Shown here piece by piece: positions 44,360 to 55,240 of a DNA stretch of 64,000 nucleotides. Location: positions 2,058,501-2,122,500 of the forward strand of contig JAGTTD010000006.1 in the NCBI GenBank assembly GCA_018398585.1. Direction: 5' to 3'. Position numbers and translations under genes: made by a program. Every line of letters starts with the position of its first letter. The stretch's first letter is position 1. The notes under the pieces were generated by a model. That model made no database searches, was not told the origin of the DNA, and worked only from the letters and a program-made list of their open reading frames with translations. This stretch comes from Simmondsia chinensis (Eukaryota > Streptophyta > Magnoliopsida > Caryophyllales > Simmondsiaceae).

Positions 44360-44491
44360 ATAAAAAAAAAATGATATGAGGTGTGTTTAATGCATGTACA
44401 CGTGTGAATTGGAGTGTGGTTAATTTTGAGAGGCAAAGTAGTTGATGCTCTAAACATCTCCCTTTTATAAGCATTTTTTTTGCCTAATCAA

Positions 44492-44526
<35 letters not shown>

Positions 44527-44865
44527 GGCATTGACTCGGGGAGAAAATAAGAATAAGAGTGTGAATTCTAAGCTGCACATTTATGTGAAGGGAGAGGGTG
44601 ATATCAAATAGAAGGAATATGAGGTTAATAACTATGTAAATGGTCTGTAATTTACTCTCATCCTGTTATTTTCTTACCTGAGTGTATATATGTGTATATG
44701 TATATATTTGGCATGACACATATGAAAAAGTGAGAGATAAGAAGGAACATTTTTTAAACCACTCATTTGGTTGCTGATATTATCTTCTTCCCACATGACA
44801 TCAACCTCCTCCCCCTCCTTAAACAGATATATGGTGTCTATATATATATATATATATATAACCCA

Positions 44866-45060
44866 TTAGACCTTTGCTTCAGTAGTTGGAGGCAAGTAAG
44901 GAAATAGAGTATTCTTTTAGGCTAAAAAATTCGGAATTTAATTCCCTGCTTGAACCTCTTTTTGAGGAATGCTTGACTTAACGGGCTCATGTGCTATGTG
45001 GATCGTCGCATGGGTCAGGGTTTACCAGGTAATCGGGTTCCTCGTTAGGGAAAAAAAAAT
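44866..45060 (+). mobile_element. A-tailed tRNA-type SINE, family 2, copy 2
   Basis: CTTCAGTAGTTGGAGGCAAG, CGGAATTTAATTCCCTGCTT, TTAACGGGCTCATGTGC, GGTAATCGGGTTCCTCGTTA, A-run. Best-preserved end of this family in the window. Confidence 0.7.
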
Positions 45061-45448
45061 ATATAAATATATATACATATATATATATATAGGAACTCTA
45101 AAATTTGGGTCATTTTTAAAATAGCACTTTTGGTCATTTTTATTTAAAAAATATGAAAATTTAAAAATTCAAAATAGTATACAAAAACTCATAATTCTAA
45201 AAATAGTATGCCTAGTCAAGCTTGTCTTCGCCACATAAGTAGGAATATATTGTACTGAAAAAAGTAAATTAAATTTAAAAAAAAAAAAATTTACAGTCAT
45301 GCCTTCATAATATATGGAAATGATACGTTTTTAAACTATCCAAAACATCCTAATATATGTAATCATTTTAATCTTGTGTCGTTTTTTTTTCACTTACTTT
45401 CCTATTTCATTTTCCCTAAGACTTCCTTCTCACGAAGGGGTGAAGAAA

Positions 45449-45637
45449 GGGCCGATCCTGACATCTTTGGAGACCCAATCAAAAATTTCAAATGGAGGCC
45501 TTCGCATACAACAAATTATGAAAAATTTGACCATAAAACTTAGTAATATTAACAACTCATATTCAAAAATTCTGGGGCCCTAAAATTTGGGATTTTCAAG
45601 CAGTTGCTTGGATCACTTGGGGTTATGTCCGGTCCTC
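45449..45637. mobile_element. MITE with GGGCCG-type ends
   Basis: Left AGGGCCGATCCTGACATC, right GTTATGTCCGGTCCTCAG; the ends are related as short inverted repeats. The centre has TCTGGGGCCCTAAAATTTGG. Confidence 0.5.
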
Positions 45638-45950
45638 AGTAAAGAAGGAAAAAAAAAAGAAAAAGAAAAGTGCTGAATTAGATATGTTGGATTTTGGGTG
45701 TAACCAAATGGAGGGACAAACAACGTTGCATGTCTAAACCCTAATTAGAGCTCTAGCTAATTAATCATGCTGTAACTCACCAATCTACTAAAAAAAAATA
45801 ATAATAAATAAATAAATCTAATTGTTCAATATATATATTTAAACAAAAAAAAAAGGCCAAGGCCAAGATATGATTGTGGTAATTGCTAATATGAAAAATA
45901 CAAATATATAAAAGTTGTAAATATTTTTGGAAAAAAATATATATAATAAG

Positions 45951-46095
45951 GCAACGATAACAACAACAACAGTCCCAGTACCTCAAAAGCTCCCATGTAA
46001 GCAGTGTCTGGGGAGGGTAGGGGAGGGTGTACGTGGCCTTACCCCTTCCGGTTGAGTCCCTAATGACAGGCTATGTCCAAGGACTCTCAACTTGA
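45951..46095 (-). mobile_element. SINE 3' part, TTG-tailed, inverted
   Basis: (CAA)n, CCCAGTACCTCAAAAGCTCC, GTGTCTGGGGAGGG, GTGGCCTTACCCCTTCCGG, ending near CTCTCAACTTG. Confidence 0.8.
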
Positions 46096-46204
46096 AAGGT
46101 ACAAAAATAAAAAATAATAATAATAAGAACACTTGTTATATGATGCGTATTTGATTCTCGTTGATTAAGTCTCCAATTTGATCATGTCACTTTTATTCAC
46201 TTCT

Positions 46205-46950
46205 ACAGAGAAGTTAATAGATCGGCATATTGGTTGGCCAATGTTGGGGGATCTGGCATTACATTGTGGTATCATCCTCAGTACAGGTCCCTCCTCTTCC
46301 TTAACCATGCTGATGGCTTAGGATTTTCTCTGAGAAGAGGGCATTCTTAAGGGATTGTCTTTACTATTGTTAAAAAAAAAAAGACGCTTAAAAGCCTTTG
46401 CAATTCGGTAGCAACTTTTTGTCGACTACTTGTCATATTGTTTTGTCTCTAATATTTTGTTACTTTTATGGGCGGAGTTGAAGACTATTTACATATTCAA
46501 ACCCCCTGACTTCGAGGGCTAGTGCAACTCCAAAGGCTTCCTAGTGTAGATCGCCCCTTTGATTCGCTAAAATTAACAACTATAATGGAACGAATCATCC
46601 AAATCGACAGCCCTAGCAGAAATGGCTAGGGATCATATTGGGAATCTATTGGAAGGCCGATAGCTTTCGGGTGTTGACCCTTTTGTTAGTGTTGCCCCCG
46701 GCGTTGAAGCAAAGGCCATCTGGGCCGCTCTGTTTCTTGTTCAAGTTATGGAGTGAATCTTTTTCGGATGATCAAGCATTAATGAAGGGAATCTTTTCTG
46801 ACCCTTGAGAAATATAAGCACTCTTCGCTAATGACTAGGAGATCTCGCTTTTTGTTCGACTCTTAAGTTGTATATCCAGGTAGCCAATGAAGTTCTGAAT
46901 TCAAAGTTCATCTCGCCCTTTTTTCAAATGTTAGTGGTCTTATACGAATC
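46205..46950 (+). pseudogene. Non-LTR retroelement RNase H remnants, out of order
   Basis: First block 46205-46330: REVNRSAYWLANVG..LWYHPQYRSL..LNHADGLGFSLRR, like the end of plant LINE RNase H domains (RE.NR.A..LA..G). Second block 46600-46760: ALAEMARDHIGNLLEGR, then VDPFVSVAPGVEAKAIWAAL, like the earlier part of such domains (RD..G.L..G, EA.AI..AL). Stops interrupt both. The late part lies upstream of the early part. Confidence 0.55.
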
Positions 46951-47359
46951 CAAATCGATAATTAAGTGTTAAACTCGACACCAACCCCAACCAGGGTAGC
47001 AGGGGCATCCAAAGCAAACCAAAATTCAAAAAGCTCAGCATAATTCGAGTCATGTACTCCATATATAGAGACAAATCTGCCCCTTATTTTACGATCTCTT
47101 ATACTAAATGATTCCCAAATAAATTAAATTTTGTACTTCATAAAAAGAAAAAAAATAATATTTTGGTAAAGTATTTAGAAAAAAAAAATCCTAGATTTTT
47201 AATTATTATTATTATAAACCATTAATTTCAACCATATTTTGAAAAATATATACAAAGGGTACTTTCAAACAAAGTGATTAATTAATTCATGTAGAAGCTT
47301 CTCTTGGGACAACAATTATCATCCGTTAAATAATCACAAATTATTTTGTCCCAAAAAAA

Positions 47360-47815
47360 AAGGTTTTTTTACAGAAAATTATCTAAATTTTAGGTGCAGT
47401 TTTAAAAGAGCACATACATTTTTTAATTTTTTTAAAATACCACCTAAACTTTTCAAAAATTTTTAATGTCACATTTTAACGTTAACGCCGTTAACATCTG
47501 TTAACTTTTTAAAAAAAAAAGAGAAAATATTTAAAAAAAATTAAAACTTATGTTTAAAATAATTTTAAATGTTTTTAAAAAATATTTTAAATGTTAAAAT
47601 TTATAGATAATTTAGAAAATAATTTTTATACTAAAAACTATTTTTTTAAAATGCCACGTAAGCAAAAACTAATGGATGTTAATGGCGTTAATATTAAGAT
47701 ATAACATTGAAAAATTTTAGAAAGTTTAAGTAATTTTTTGAAAAATTAAAAAATATAGGTGACTTTATGAAATCACAGCTAAAATTTATATATTTTTAGT
47801 AAAAAATCCAAAAAA
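47360..47815. mobile_element. Foldback MITE with GTTAACGNCGTTAAC core arms
   Basis: Left: TTTTAACGTTAACGCCGTTAAC with flanking TTTAATGTCACA; right: GGATGTTAATGGCGTTAATA with GATATAACATTGAAAAA. The outer arms (ACAGAAAATTATCTAAATTT / AAATTTATATATTTTTAGTA) are worn. A relative lies at 53878-54310. Confidence 0.65.
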
Positions 47816-48643
47816 AATCGCATATGAGAGTAATGTGTAGGAACTAAACAATATATGTAAATGTGTATTTAATGTATATTGCAGAATGCTATTAATTTAT
47901 AAAAAATAAGAGCTTTTTATACAATTAGTAGCTAAATTTTTAACTGTGTAAATTTAGTATTTAATAAAATTAGAATTTATTTTAAATAAGTCTGATTTTA
48001 AAATTAGTGTTAATTTATTATTGATTTGACTAATCCCTAATTGAAATTATGACAATAAAAATATTAACATTAATTTTAAAATTGAATTTGGTTAGAGCAA
48101 TTTCAATTGTAGAAGGAAAAAATTAACATATTAACAATTCAAGTGCTAATAATGGACATTATATAAAAACTAACTCTGAAATTAATTAACTTAATATATA
48201 AACTATTGTTATACTATAACTGTTTAATATATTATTGAATTTCTACATTTATTAGATATTTAAAATAAATCTATGCCCTCATTCGGTATGCAGAAAATTA
48301 ACGGGGATAGCAGAAATTCATGGGAAATATAAATGTCGGCCCTTGTTTAATTGGCCGGAAATAGATACAATGTAAGAAACAAAAATTGTTAAGCAATTTC
48401 TCGTTCTTTGAAAATGAAGGAAATAACTTATCTAACCTTTTAAGTATGTTCTAATTCCTTTATTTTTAACCAAACTTTCTAATAAAGTTTTATTTCCCAA
48501 CCTGATAACCAAACGTTCTTTTATCTACTTTATGGAAAGTTGACAAAGAAATTAAATTCTCGAAAAATATAACTTTTCATATAAATTTAATTCATGTGGC
48601 TACTAAACGAGTCATATATATTTAACATTTTTTTTTAATCACG
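47816..48643. other. AT-rich DNA, no gene seen
   Basis: Worn repeat with ACTAACTCTGAAATTAATTAAC-like words; no supported feature. Confidence 0.5.
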
Positions 48644-48654
48644 GTAATGTTGGT

Positions 48655-48900
48655 TTTTTTTTGTGGAACATACCCAGTGCTTCAAGGGCTCCCGCCTACG
48701 CAGGGTCTGGGGGAGGCGGATGTACGCAGCCTCCCCCCTTCGGGATGTTAATCTGAAAAGAGGTTGTTTCCTAGTGTCCCCAACCTGAGGGTGAGGACTT
48801 CCCAGGAGGCCACTCATCCTGGTACTACTCTCGCCCAAGCACGCTTAACTTCGAAGTTCTAATGGGATTCGATGACGGCGTGTTGGTGCCATCTTTGGTA
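48655..48900 (-). mobile_element. 5S-headed SINE, type I, near full length, 11-bp target duplication
   Basis: Minus strand: AACACGCCGTCATCGAATCC, CATTAGAACTTCGAAGTTAA, GCGTGCTTGGGCGAGAGTAG, TACCAGGATGAGTGGCCTCC, TGGGAAGTCCTCACCCTCAG, then the tail with GGCTGCGTACATCCGCC, GGCGGGAGCCCTTGAAGCAC and GGGTATGTTCC. GTAATGTTGGT flanks both sides (48644-48654, 48901-48911). Confidence 0.9.
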
Positions 48901-48911
48901 GTAATGTTGGT

Positions 48912-50399
48912 GACTAATCAAAATATAAGCCTTAGTCAAAAAGGTCAGTCCACAAATTACCTATTTAATTCCATTTATTTATTTTCCCACTCAATTAATT
49001 AATTATAATTAAAGTGAAAAATGATGCTCTAGAATATAATTATGCTGGTAATTATCTTTGTCAATTTTTTATTTTTCAATAAAAATTCAATTTTCCAAAA
49101 GGTTAAGAACTATTTTATATTTTTGGTTTTAATTCCGAAAATTAAAATTTTAATGGTAAATATATTTTTCTATTTATAATTAAATTACAATTATTTTTTA
49201 TTTTTTATAAAGATGAGTTTTGAATCTAATACTTCTATTTTAGAAAGTGCATAGTTTATGCCGATAATGTCTTCTTCATGATAAGGCATAAAAATCAAAA
49301 TTTACAATTTTTGCCCTATTTTAGAGAATTTATCACTTATATATCTGAGATTTGAAATTATTTATTTTTTAAATATCAATATATTTTAATATGTACAATA
49401 AATTAACATAAGGTTAAAAAGTTTTATTAGTCAGATAGCTCTATTATACTTAGGTAAATTTTCATCAATTGAAATCCAACAAAACATCCGTTAGATAATA
49501 CCGATGTGGAACATAAGCAATATATACATGTATCCTATTAGCAGTTTTTTTACGTCGATTTTGGCAAAAATTCACCTGATATCGGCTTGGATTCTCTTTG
49601 TATATTGTCCAAAAACACGCCATTTCAGCATTTTTTAGAAAAAAGTGGCAAAGTCCGATAAGGATAAGCATATTTCAGCTTACAGTAACATTCATGTCGA
49701 AACGATCAATTGTCACCTCAGAGAACTTTTTGACGAAAAGTACCTAAATAGTACAATTTTTCGTCTTTCTGATATCTTAATATATATATTTATTGAAATA
49801 TCAGAATATCGGAAAAATAATTGAAGAGCAAAGCACATGATAAGTTTCATTTATTTTGTGATTGTATGTGTTTGACTTATCTAAGACTCTTTGGCATCTT
49901 GTTAAAGGGTTGTTTACACTTTCTAGGACATGATCATTAACTGCGTAGAACATTTAAAACTTGCAAGAACTTCATTTTTTTTTTTCCAATAATCAGCGAC
50001 AAATTCGCGATATAAAGCAGGTAATTGAACAAATGAGCTTTGAGTCAATCCTTATAAGAATGGGGATCAAAACAACAAAACAGAATAGACAGAAATACAA
50101 GAAAAAAATACCACCCTAGGGATGACTTAGAAATAGGACAAAACCAAAAGATAGGAAAAAAAAGGATAATCGAGCCCCTAATCTATCGAAGTATGGTACT
50201 CAGAACAAGTAGATCATAACTGTTAAAACCTAGTCCTAATCTTTTCCCCATCTCTAACGTATATAATTAGTATTACTTGTTTATAACACTGAAATTAAGT
50301 CTGTAAACACTTATTTTTCTTAGCTAAAATCACAAATCTAAAACTCTAATTAAAGTAGATTGTTATTGCCGAGCAAAAATTGTTATTGTTAACATAATG
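48912..50399. other. AT-rich DNA, no gene seen
   Basis: No coding frame above repeat noise; a possible worn MITE near 49440-49720. Confidence 0.5.
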
Positions 50400-50650
50400 G
50401 TGTGATATTTACTGAAAATGATAGCCACAAAATTTTCTTCGAAGGTAATGGTGTTGCCTATTTTTGCCTGTTTCTGAGTCCTCCCTAATGGTGTTTGAGA
50501 CTCTTAGTATTTGCCTATTTTTGCTTGTATTCTTGTATATACTGTTTCTGTTGTTTTGATCCTCTTCCTTCTACGGGTTGACTCAAGGTTCACTTGTTCG
50601 AGTTGCCTGTTATGTATCACAACTCTGCCGCTAATTATCGAAAAAAAATT
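50400..50650 (+). mobile_element. LINE 3' end, L1-like
   Basis: Ends ACTCTGCCGCTAATTATCG plus an A-run, like the element ending at 8996. The upstream part is T/G-rich 3'UTR-like sequence; the 5' limit is uncertain and no protein remains. Confidence 0.45.
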
Positions 50651-50821
50651 GATGCAGTAACGTTACCGTAGTTAAACACCTTCAAAATTGAAATAGACAT
50701 TGAGATTCATATATATGTGAAATTTCATTGGACTTAGGTCCAAGGCACGGAATTTGTACATATGAGGTCTGTATATAAATCGAGCGGAGCTTCATTTTAG
50801 AATTAACTAGGATTAGGTTAT

Positions 50822-50994
50822 GTTTTTTTTTTGTTTTTTTTGTTTTTAAGATGGTAAGGACAGGGGAGGGGGAGGGGATAATACTCCTAAATTACCTCAT
50901 AAAGAGGCCCGCTTTAGAGCTTAAAGGGATTTGAACCCGGGCCACCCCGTTGGCACCCGACGTTAACGACCACTTTGCTACGTCCCTAAGGAAC
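50822..50994 (-). mobile_element. tRNA-derived SINE, A-tailed, perfect 13-bp target duplication
   Basis: Minus strand: GGGACGTAGCAAAGTGGTCG (A box TAGCAAAGTGG) and GGCCCGGGTTCAAATCCCTT (B box GGTTCAAATCC), then a GC-rich body and an A/AAAC tail. AGGATTAGGTTAT flanks it exactly (50809-50821, 50995-51007). Single copy in this window and distinct from the two other SINE groups. Confidence 0.88.
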
Positions 50995-51242
50995 AGGATT
51001 AGGTTATATATGGTAGCCCACATTCTGTCCATTATAATTCTAATATAGAATTCTTAATAGATTTATATTTGGAGTCTTTAATAATATAAAAAAAAAAACA
51101 TATAATAGTAATAATTGTAAAATTTCTATACTATGGTAATGGGTGTAAAGAATCATGCACCATCGGTAAAATATAAGGTAAATTAATGGATTAATATAAA
51201 GTCTGAAATAATACACTATATATGACATGATTTTTAGCGACT

Positions 51243-51478
51243 ACAGTCTCTGATTGAATAGATTGAGATTGACTCTAAAAATATATGCGAGGTGTTAAAT
51301 TTCATTCAGCTTTTGGACTCGACCTACGTAGTTGGAACACTCCTAAAACCAATTAGCATCAGGTGAAGTAACCTACTAGACTTATAAATTGATCTTTTTA
51401 TTCCCGGTAATTCCAATACGAGATTCTTATACAGACTCACATGTGAAATGCTCAACACAAGGCCTCCAATCACACTAA
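51243..51478 (-). repeat. Dispersed LTR-like repeat, copy 3, inverted
   Basis: GTTGGAACACTCCTAAAACC and AATTAGCATCAGGTGAAGTA correspond inverted to the middle of copies 1 and 2; ends in AGACTCACATGTGAAAT. Confidence 0.4.
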
Positions 51479-52499
51479 AAATAAGCTTCTTGAAAAATGG
51501 CAATCAAACTTGCAACACATCACAGTAAGCCCCGTATGACCTATGATCAATACATCAGCCCTCTTAAGACTAGTGAACGGCATCGACCGGTGGAGTAACC
51601 TCTTGGTATAAGTATTTTCTTTGTTAAATTGTTCATCATCTACGGTTCTATTCCTTTAATTCTACATGTTCTAACTTTTAATCTTACGAATGTAATGAAT
51701 TTTATCGTATTGTAGCAGTTTTAAGCGAAAAAAAAGGGAGAAATTATAATTTTTACCACGGTAAGTAAAATGACTTTATATCATTTTGTATCAGGTTTGG
51801 GTCTTGTGGTTCGGGTTTAATCTAACTTTTATGGTTCGAGTTCTGCTCTTATGAAATTCCGGGTTTTGTATCTCGATTTCTTGCTATCTATCAGGAAAAA
51901 AAAAAACAAAGACTTTATATCATGTCATACTTAGCTTCAAAGCCTATAAAAGCAGTAATAAACCCCCCACGATAGTGGAATGTAATCATACCATATATAT
52001 AAGAGGTACAAATTGTTGGTGCCTTACAATTACACTTCCATTAATTTTGCTTTCACATCCAAAAAAAAAAATTTAAAATAAAAATAAAAAAATAAATAAA
52101 AGATAATAATAAGATAGAGGACCTGTACGATTAAACTGTGAAAAAATTATATTTTAGAAGAGTTATTTATATAATTATTTTTGTAAAAGGTGCTTTTAAT
52201 AGCAGGATTTTTGTCCAATAAAACTTTAATTTATGCTTATGCTTGACATTTACTATTATGCTTCTAATTAAAAGTAGAAAAATAGTTTATACTTTTATTT
52301 AAAATATTTTTTTCAAACCTAACATCTTGTATCTCAAAACAATATTGTTTTCTTAAAAAATATTTTTTTCTAAAAAAAAGAAGTTCGATCAAACAGACCA
52401 GAGCGTACAAACCAAAAAAAATTTGAGAGGATAAAAATCATGTGGAGAGTAGTCTTGGAGCTAATACCATAAAAAATGCCTCACCCAATAAAAATCGAC

Positions 52500-52720
52500 T
52501 TTGAATATTTTGTTTGCGGTTCTTAAATTTTGAAAAACTAAAATTTAAATTTTGATAGTATTGCTTTTATTTTAAGTTTTTATTTCGGCTTTTACTCAAA
52601 CTGTGAAAAAATTAAAAACTAAAAAACTAAAACTAAAAAAAAAAAAAAAAGGTTTTAAAGTAAGCTTTGGATTTGTCAAAACTGAAAATTGTGAACAGAA
52701 AGTGATACTAAATAAGCCTT
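52500..52720. mobile_element. Foldback MITE (TTTTTGAGAAACT family)
   Basis: TTTGCGGTTCTTAAATTTTG and AAAACTAAAATTTAAATTTT on the left; AAAACTGAAAATTGTGAACA and ACTAAATAAGCC on the right. Confidence 0.45.
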
Positions 52721-53282
52721 TTCAAACAATATTTTTAAATGACGCCTCATTATAGTGTTTGGGCATATGGCTCAAAGCGAGGACATTTGTCCCCTGAACT
52801 GAAACTCTATTGAACAACTGGGTAGAGATGAGTAAAGACGGGAAGGCTAATTAGTTATTCTGTCATTTTCAAATTCGTGTAATAAAAATGGTGTAAGGGT
52901 AAAGACGAGTGAATGAATTACTGATATTTGACAATTAGATAAAAAAAGTAATATTAAAGAGAGTTATACTTAAAATAAGAATAAAATTATCCAAATATTT
53001 TTATAACTTGTCCTTCTCCCCTTTACCAAACCGGGTAAAGGTTTAATTCCTAGTGCCCTTATCCCTCTTTACTTATGTTACCCTACTGCCAAACAGAAGA
53101 TCACAAGCTGGTTTCTTAGGTAGAATCAGTCCCATTAATATCTTTTGATTGGTATCAAAACTAAAACTAATATACGATTTTTTTGGCACATCGGTATTTT
53201 ACATTGTTTGTAGTCCATACGAGAACGACCCTTTTTAAATAGTCTCATGTTTTAGCTCAAGTTGGATCATAATATATTGAAA

Positions 53283-53455
53283 CACATGCCCACTCGGGGT
53301 TGGCTTTAGTGTCAGGGGCAGGTGAGGGGGAACGAGCATTACTTTCACCTTGAACCATAGGGGAATATCTGACTTAACTGATTCTAGTAATCTGTGAGTC
53401 CGCATGAACTGAAATTTATCAGATAATCAGGTTACTCGTTACCAAAAGAAATAAT
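53283..53455 (+). mobile_element. A-tailed tRNA-type SINE, family 2, diverged copy
   Basis: GGGTTGGCTTTAGTGTCAGG, TTAACTGATTCTAGTAATCT, ATCAGATAATCAGGTTACTC, GTTACC, A-rich end. Confidence 0.5.
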
Positions 53456-53515
53456 TGAAAAAATATAATTTTAGAAAAATTATTGATAAAATGGAAGAAT
53501 CATAATAGAAACTAA

Positions 53516-53713
53516 GGAACCCACTAGGACCTTGCCTCAATAGTTGGAGGCAAAGCAAGTGAGAAGATAAAGTATTACTTTATGCCAAAAGGTTTGAAAT
53601 TCGATTCCCTTCTTGAAACCTCTCATTTATCTTTGACTTAACCGACTTCTATAATATGTGAATCGTCGCATGGATTAAAATTTACCGAATAATCGGGTTC
53701 GACGTAGTCAAAA
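53516..53713 (+). mobile_element. A-tailed tRNA-type SINE, family 2, copy 3
   Basis: CTTGCCTCAATAGTTGGAGG, GGTTTGAAATTCGATTCCCT (B-box-like), TTAACCGACTTCTATAATAT, CCGAATAATCGGGTTCGACG. Confidence 0.65.
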
Positions 53714-53877
53714 ATAATAGAAACTAAGGACAACAAATGGGTTAGAGTGAATAATGCATGGCATGGAATCCAACATACTGACACAAGAAAGACCTATCAT
53801 TGGCTACTGGACCACCCTTCACCTCCTGGTCTTTAATCTCATTTATATCTCATATGTTTTTTTTTATTAAAAATTAA

Positions 53878-54310
53878 TTAAATTTCAGATATAATTTTAA
53901 AAAATTATATAAATTTTTTAATTTTTAAAGTTACACCTAAATTTATTAAAATTTTTCAGTGTCACATCTTAATGTCAACACTGTTAACATCCGTTAGTTT
54001 TTGCTGACCCGACATTTTTATAAATAATCTTTTTAAATAAAAAAATTATTTTTTGAAATATTTAAAATTTTTTAAGATATTGAAAATATATTTTTAATAT
54101 TTTAAAATTATTTAAATGTAAATTTGACTTTTCTAAATTATTTTATTTTTTAAAAGCGACATCAATGAAAACTGACAGATGTTAACGGCGTTAACATTAA
54201 GGTCTGACATTGAGAACTTTTGAAAAATTTAGGTGTTACTTTAAAAATTAAAAAAATTAAGTGGGTTTTTTAACCGCATTTCAAATTTATGTGGTTTTGA
54301 CTAAGCCCTT
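53878..54310. mobile_element. Foldback MITE with GTTAACGGCGTTAAC core
   Basis: Left CACATCTTAATGTCAACACTGTTAACATCCG; right CAGATGTTAACGGCGTTAACATTAAGG. The outer arms TTTTAAAGTTACACCTAAAT and AAATTTAGGTGTTACTTTAA are almost perfectly inverted. Same family as 47360-47815. Confidence 0.75.
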
Positions 54311-54901
54311 AATTTATTTGTGTTAGGATTTTTCTAACACGTGCCCTAAAGTATATTAATTAATGGATTATTGATAGAAAAATATCCCATTATTTTTCCA
54401 TTAACAATTAGAATGCATGAAAATTAATTCTAAAATAATAAATATAGTGCAATTAACGTATTTTAACATATACCTTTTAGGCACATGATAGACAAACCCA
54501 TTATATATTAGTACATGAGTTTTGATGTACTAAATTTTTAATTCACAAATTTGGTGAAATAATTTTTTAGTTCAAAAATTTAAATATATATAACAAATTT
54601 GTCCAAATTTGAAAGGTTATAAAATAGATTTTTCATCAAAATTTTCTTCATTAGAAGTGTCACAACGTACAATGCGATTCGTGTGTAAGATGAGGAGAAT
54701 ATGTGAGGTTACTGACAAATAATGACACGTTTTATACTCTTTAACACTGTTTTAGGGACTATATTATTAATTATATGCAAAAAAACAAAACTTAGGGGCT
54801 TTTTTGTTAATTCAAAAAGGTAAGATCCTTTTTAATATTTTTAAAAATATCAAGGTAGTAAATATAAATAACTGCGAATTTTATTATATGGAAGTGGGAC
54901 C

Positions 54902-55133
54902 CAGGGTTCATTTACAAGGCAATAATGCAACCGGATCCCATTAAAGCTCAAAAGTGAAGTGTGTTTGGGCGAGAGTAGTACCAGGATGTGTTGCCAACCC
55001 TATAAGGTTGGGGGTCCTCGAAAATAGCCTCTCGACAGGGGTACACCCTGAAGAAATAAGGCTGCGTACTTCCCCCCTTCCCAGACCCTGCTTATGTGGG
55101 AGCCGTTGATGCACTGGGTTTGTTGTTGTTATT
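54902..55133 (+). mobile_element. 5S-headed SINE, type II, directly upstream of the SDR gene
   Basis: Head GGCAATAATGCAACCGGATC, CCATTAAAGCTCAAAAGTGA, GTTTGGGCGAGAGTAGTACC, AGGATG; box C is deleted. Then TGTTGCCAACCCTATAAGGT and the tail with (TTG)n. Flanks AGTGGGACC (54893-54901 and 55138-55146) form an imperfect duplication. It ends about 108 bp before the SDR start codon. Confidence 0.82.
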
Positions 55134-55240
55134 GGACAGTGGGACCGCACGGAAAAGAAAAGAAAAAGTTTATTGTAAGTGCAAATTTGCAAGTATATAC
55201 ATAGAAGAGAAATGTAAAAGAAAGAGAGCAAAAATAATAA

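Larger units (their letters stand above)
51008..53282. other. AT-rich DNA, no gene seen
   Basis: Holds an inverted copy of the LTR-like repeat (51243-51478), a possible LINE-like end with an A-run near 51890-51905, and a TTTTTGAGAAACT-family MITE (52500-52720). No coding frame supported. Confidence 0.5.

Noticed and set aside
50822..50994. A tRNA gene on the minus strand
   Set aside because: A and B boxes are present but the acceptor stem does not close, the body continues past the tRNA length to an A-rich tail, and 13-bp duplications flank it.
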